Source: Chthonomonadaceae bacterium
GTDB taxonomy: Bacteria > Armatimonadota > Chthonomonadetes > Chthonomonadales > Chthonomonadaceae
NCBI GenBank assembly: GCA_025355115.1
Contig: JANXLO010000391.1
Location: 1-8,693 of the forward strand
Direction of reading: 5' to 3'
Length of the DNA: 8,693 nt
Below, piece by piece: positions 6,122-8,693 of the stretch. The notes below the pieces were generated by a model. The model did no database searches and was not told the origin of the DNA. It was given only the letters and a program-made list of their open reading frames with translations. Position 1 is the first letter of the stretch; every line of letters starts with the position of its first letter. The translations under genes and the position numbers were made by a program.

Positions 6122-8494
6122 CTAGTTGCGCTTCCGTCTCCCGCCCATCAGGATGTCCTGAGGGCTTTGAACGGTGGTGTGCAGTGAGGCAGCGCCGCGC
6201 GATGATTGACCGGGCCGAAGCGAAAGGGCCGCTCTGGTTCCGCTAGTGTACACCGTATTGAGCAGAGCCGCTGTCCGGCTGGGGTTGCCAGGCGGGCAGG
6301 GAGGCAGGGGAGCTGGCGTGAATGCGAACACCTGGCTGTAGACGAAACGGAACGTCTTATCCGAATCGGAGCTGTTCATGGTGATGGCATGGATCGGGCC
6401 GGGTGTGTCGCCATCGTGCCTTGCGCCTACTCGGTAGTAGAGCGTCGGAGCTACTGCGCCGCCAGCGCCGCTTGCTGGTCGGGTGTTGCACTGACTAGCT
6501 GCAACGAACGCATTGAATGCGGAGTTGCGCATGAGCTCAGGCGACTGAGTGAGATCGATTGGGTTCAGAGTGGTCTGAGCTACGCCATCCGCGTTGGGGG
6601 CGGAGGAGATGAGCTGCTGTCGGAAGATCAGGCTCGGATTCATAAACGTGCGATCCGGAGAGACTTCGATCTGAAAGACATCCGCCCCGTTTCGGCTTGT
6701 GAACTGCGGAGCGAACTGGCGCACATTGACGGACGCCGTGTTGTTCGCCGGTGAGGTCAGCAGAACCGGGTTTATTGGAGTGGACTGCCCGGAGCGCGAT
6801 GGATCGGTTTCGATGCATTCCGAGCCGCCGCCGCCGCCGTTGCCGCCGCCGCCATTATTTCCGCCGCCGTTGTTGCCTCCACCATTGTTGCCGCCGCCGT
6901 TATTGCCGCCGCCGTTATTGCCGCCGCCGTTGTTGCCGCCGCCATTGTTGCCGCCGCCATTGTTGCCTCCGCCTCCGGACTGCGGAGTTTGACGCAGGAT
7001 GATGGCTGTGACGAGGTAGTGGTAGCTGGAGCCCGGCTTGAACCCGGTGTCGAGCGTGACCGCGACGGTTTGAGAGCTGCATCCGCCGCCGTTATTGCCG
7101 CCGCCATTATTGCCGCCGCCGCCGGGGGGATTGCCGTTGCCGGTTCCGACCAGTGGAGCGAGCCCCGTGGCGTAGGGGAAGAAGGGAGATCCATGATCGA
7201 AGAACTCATGCACGGTTGACGACTGGACTCCGATGGGGGGGGCGCCGCCGCCATTGTTGCCGCCGCCATTGTTGCCGCCGCCAGTGGACTGGCCGAAGGG
7301 GAAGTCCGGCTCGCGGTAGATCTTGTACTGCTGCACGTTGCCCTGACCGAAGATATTGTCGCTCCAGCGAACGCGCACGATCGGAGCATTGTTCTGGACG
7401 CCTGCCTCTGCCGTCACGCCTGTCGTCGAGGTCTGACCGCCGCGGGAGGCGGAGGCTACCAGAACGCCGAGCGCGATGACGGAGACGGTGGCGCCGATGG
7501 CACTCAAATTAAATGATGCACCCTTGCTCGTGTCTTTGATGGTGGTAATCGAGACGATCTCTACCGGTGGCTGATAGACGACTCTCGCGCCGTCCTCGGG
7601 AGTGATGCCGCCGGGATTGGAGATGATCTCTGCCTCGGAATCGGTGGGATAGGCACGAGCGACTTTAACTGAGCCGACTCTGGTCTTCTTGCCGCCGGCG
7701 CCTTCGCGGAGAATCACGATGTTGTCGCCGACATGCACTCCGTCCCGGATGCCCTTGTTCAGGATGACGGTGTTGGTCTCGATGCCGATGACAGTGGCGG
7801 AGGCAAGCTGACGTCCGAGCACCTGCCGCACGAGATCCTGCGCTGCGTCGGAGACTCCTTTATTGATGAGTTCTTCGGCATCGCTTGTGTCTCCGGGCCG
7901 TGGCGAGACGGTCATTCTGGAGTAGCCGCCGTTGATGAACTGATCGGAGGCGACTTCGCGAATGTTCGCGAGCAGCGCGACCTGCACGGTTTTGTTCTTC
8001 GCGGATCCTGCGGCAACCTGTCCCTCGACGATGGCCTCTGCATTGAGGTTCGTCGCAATGCGCTTAAGGTCGGAGAGAGTAAAGTTGGCGGGCTGGTTCG
8101 GATTGCTGGGCACCTTGAGGCCCAGCGACTGAGCCTCTTTGAGCACATCTGAATTCTGTATGACTGAGTAGCGTCCCTGCGCGGAGTTGACCATCTCGTT
8201 GTAGATTGCTGCCGTCGCGGTGATGCCCAGTGTCGGGCTGGCGCCGGGTGATTTGTTGACGATGTCTGCGATGATCACCCGGGTGGCCTGCTGCGACTGT
8301 GCTCTGGCCGCTCGCCCGCCCATAAGGGCCGGCGCGACCATTGCCAGGGTCACAAGCAAGGCGGTTGCGCGGGTTATCGGACTCCTACGAATAGTTTTCA
8401 ATCTCTTCGTCTGCTCCCTTCCTCGTACAGGCTCTGGCCTGTCTGCTATGTCCCGCTTCACAGGATTATCTTCCTGATTCTCTCTTGTGAACAC
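6122..8494 (-). CDS. Exported CsgG/FlgT-like protein with fibronectin-III-like region and NNGGG repeats
   Basis: The product is up to 790 residues. A basic stretch and hydrophobic core at 32-66 form a signal peptide (cleavage after ARA). Residues 71-225 (VIIADIVN, YSVIQNSDVL, LNAEAIVEGQV) resemble CsgG/TolB-N/FlgT-type periplasmic folds. Residues 230-307 (VIGIETNTVILNKGIRDGV, VGSVKVARAY) resemble the FlgT C-terminal domain. A hydrophobic segment follows at about 327-349. Then a fibronectin-III-like region (371-395, 478-500) is interrupted by NNGGG tracts at 405-417, 458-471 and 507-557. Residues 570-790 are beta-rich, ending GGRRKRN. Cys472 and Cys560 lie just after the second and third tracts. 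The start is uncertain: GTG at 8494 gives a 31-residue charged extension, while TTG at 8401, with AGGAAGGGAG upstream, starts directly at a typical signal peptide (KTIRRSPIT). I infer an envelope-associated protein; its partner is unknown, and no flagellar or curli gene is near. Confidence 0.93.
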   Translation of the reverse strand: MFTRENQEDNPVKRDIADRPEPVRGREQTKRLKTIRRSPITRATALLVTLAMVAPALMGGRAARAQSQQATRVIIADIVNKSPGASPTLGITATAAIYNEMVNSAQGRYSVIQNSDVLKEAQSLGLKVPSNPNQPANFTLSDLKRIATNLNAEAIVEGQVAAGSAKNKTVQVALLANIREVASDQFINGGYSRMTVSPRPGDTSDAEELINKGVSDAAQDLVRQVLGRQLASATVIGIETNTVILNKGIRDGVHVGDNIVILREGAGGKKTRVGSVKVARAYPTDSEAEIISNPGGITPEDGARVVYQPPVEIVSITTIKDTSKGASFNLSAIGATVSVIALGVLVASASRGGQTSTTGVTAEAGVQNNAPIVRVRWSDNIFGQGNVQQYKIYREPDFPFGQSTGGGNNGGGNNGGGAPPIGVQSSTVHEFFDHGSPFFPYATGLAPLVGTGNGNPPGGGGNNGGGNNGGGCSSQTVAVTLDTGFKPGSSYHYLVTAIILRQTPQSGGGGNNGGGNNGGGNNGGGNNGGGNNGGGNNGGGNNGGGNNGGGGNGGGGGSECIETDPSRSGQSTPINPVLLTSPANNTASVNVRQFAPQFTSRNGADVFQIEVSPDRTFMNPSLIFRQQLISSAPNADGVAQTTLNPIDLTQSPELMRNSAFNAFVAASQCNTRPASGAGGAVAPTLYYRVGARHDGDTPGPIHAITMNSSDSDKTFRFVYSQVFAFTPAPLPPCPPGNPSRTAALLNTVYTSGTRAALSLRPGQSSRGAASLHTTVQSPQDILMGGRRKRN
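6824..6976 (-). repeat. Main Gly-Asn repeat tract (about ten 15-bp units)
   Basis: This 153-bp in-frame tract encodes residues 507-557, built on NN-GGG. There are eight NN pairs, then a single N and a run of five Gly at the end. Gly is nearly always GGC, while the Asn codons vary (AAT or AAC in mixed order), so the units are not perfect DNA copies. A 15-bp unit can expand or contract without breaking the frame. The encoded chain should be a flexible, hydrophilic linker. Confidence 0.9.
7082..7123 (-). repeat. Second Gly-Asn repeat tract
   Basis: A 42-bp in-frame tract coding residues 458-471, GGGGNNGGGNNGGG, directly followed in the protein by Cys472. Same 15-bp period and same codon choice as the main tract. 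Confidence 0.88.
7244..7282 (-). repeat. Third Gly-Asn repeat tract
   Basis: A 39-bp in-frame tract coding residues 405-417, GGGNNGGGNNGGG, placed after the strand KIYREPDFPF of the fibronectin-like region. Same unit as the other two tracts, separated from the second by 40 residues of non-repeat protein. Confidence 0.88.
8399..8420 (-). promoter_or_regulatory. Alternative TTG start and ribosome site for the CsgG/FlgT-like gene
   Basis: AAGGGAG (minus strand, 8420-8414) lies 12 bases before a TTG codon at 8401-8399. Starting here gives a standard signal peptide: KTIRRS, a hydrophobic core, then ARAQ. The GTG at 8494 has only a weak AGGG four bases upstream and adds a charged extension. I slightly favour the TTG, but the spacing is long. 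Confidence 0.4.
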
Positions 8495-8520
8495 TAATCC
8501 CTGCTTCCTTTTTTTCGGCG

Positions 8521-8566
8521 GCAGCGGAACGGGAGCAGGACTGCATCCGCAGCCCTGCTCCGCTGC
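8521..8566 (-). terminator. Post-stop hairpin of the right-edge gene (no U-tract)
   Basis: GGAGCAGG (8532-8539) pairs with CCTGCTCC (8554-8561). Inside, CTGC/GCAG (8541-8544 with 8549-8552) continues the stem across one A-C mismatch with a 4-base loop. Outside, GCAGC (8521-8525) pairs with GCTGC (8562-8566) across a bulge. It starts three bases after the TAA at 8570-8572. The minus-strand tail is A-rich (seven A), not U-rich. A T-run does precede the stem on the plus strand, but that is the wrong side for termination there too. Confidence 0.5.
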
Positions 8567-8569
8567 TCC

Positions 8570-8693
8570 TTATCGGCGTCCCGTCACTGTGAGCGGAACG
8601 ATCTGCCGGATGGTATGGCCTTCGCTGTCCTGAGCACGGACTTCCACCGTATAGGTGTCGCCCGGCACGGCCAGGCCGCTGTTGTCGCGCATA
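8570..8693 (-). CDS. C-terminal end of a protein with FlgD-Ig-like domain (cut by window edge)
   Basis: Forty codons are visible before TAA at 8570-8572. The peptide ends VPLTVTGRR and contains the PGDTYTVEV strand typical of the last strands of FlgD-type Ig domains, where a 'G-x-x-V-x-x-G-x-Y' turn is usual. Aligned by eye without gaps to the last 38 residues of the S8 protease, 18 positions are identical (RD..G.AVPG.TY, R.I.PL..TGR). The shared end suggests the same type of large exported protein; nothing can be said of its N-terminal function. The hairpin just after its stop suggests the transcript may end before the next gene, only 75 bases away. Confidence 0.85.
   Translation of the reverse strand, partial: MRDNSGLAVPGDTYTVEVRAQDSEGHTIRQIVPLTVTGRR

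Noticed and set aside
6206..6754. 182-codon plus-strand frame
   Set aside because: Lies entirely antisense to the CsgG/FlgT-like gene, has no domain or signal features and an unlikely composition; a shadow of GC-rich coding DNA.
6824..6976. CRISPR array
   Set aside because: Periodicity is 15 bp, with no unique spacers, and it is fully inside a coding frame.
6699..6992. Plus-strand frame rich in Pro-Leu repeats
   Set aside because: It is the antisense reading of the NNGGG repeat tract; no ribosome site or independent support.
6772..7389. 205-codon minus-strand frame with Ala-Thr-Met repeats
   Set aside because: Frame-shifted reading of the same repeats inside the real gene; the product is low-complexity and has no support.

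Overview
The window looks like chromosomal DNA from a Gram-negative-type, environmental bacterium. All four genes lie on the minus strand, and every N-terminus that is visible carries a signal peptide. The mix of long beta-rich surface proteins, C-terminal FlgD-type immunoglobulin-like domains, 'GWN-x-x-GNP' modules and a subtilisin-like protease is a style I associate with Armatimonadota and similar under-studied phyla. No rRNA, tRNA or core gene is present, so the assignment is an inference of low to moderate confidence.

In transcription order (high to low coordinates): (1) 8570-8693, the last 40 residues of a protein running off the right edge, ending in a FlgD-Ig-like domain. (2) 6122-8494, an exported protein with a CsgG/FlgT-like N-terminal half, one hydrophobic segment, a fibronectin-III-like region and three separate Gly-Asn (NNGGG) repeat tracts. 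(3) 2782-5970, a complete 1062-residue secreted subtilase (peptidase S8) with an I9-like propeptide and a long multi-domain C-terminal tail. (4) 1-2483, a secreted protein of unknown function, at least 827 residues long and cut by the left edge, whose C-terminal half is homologous to the tail of the protease. Genes (3) and (4) share the GWN/GNP module and the following 'WDVVV' domain; genes (1) and (3) share the FlgD-like end. The likeliest common theme is a cell-surface or secreted set using a shared C-terminal sorting or anchoring tail.

The gaps are short (75 and 151 bp) except 2484-2781 (298 bp), which is almost completely tiled by six inverted repeats. Just after each of the three visible stop codons there is a strong hairpin with no clear U-tract behind it. 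These may be transcript ends or mRNA-stabilising structures. No long plus-strand gene is supported; the plus-strand reading frames are shadows of the minus-strand genes. I see no CRISPR array, insertion sequence or RNA gene of a known family.
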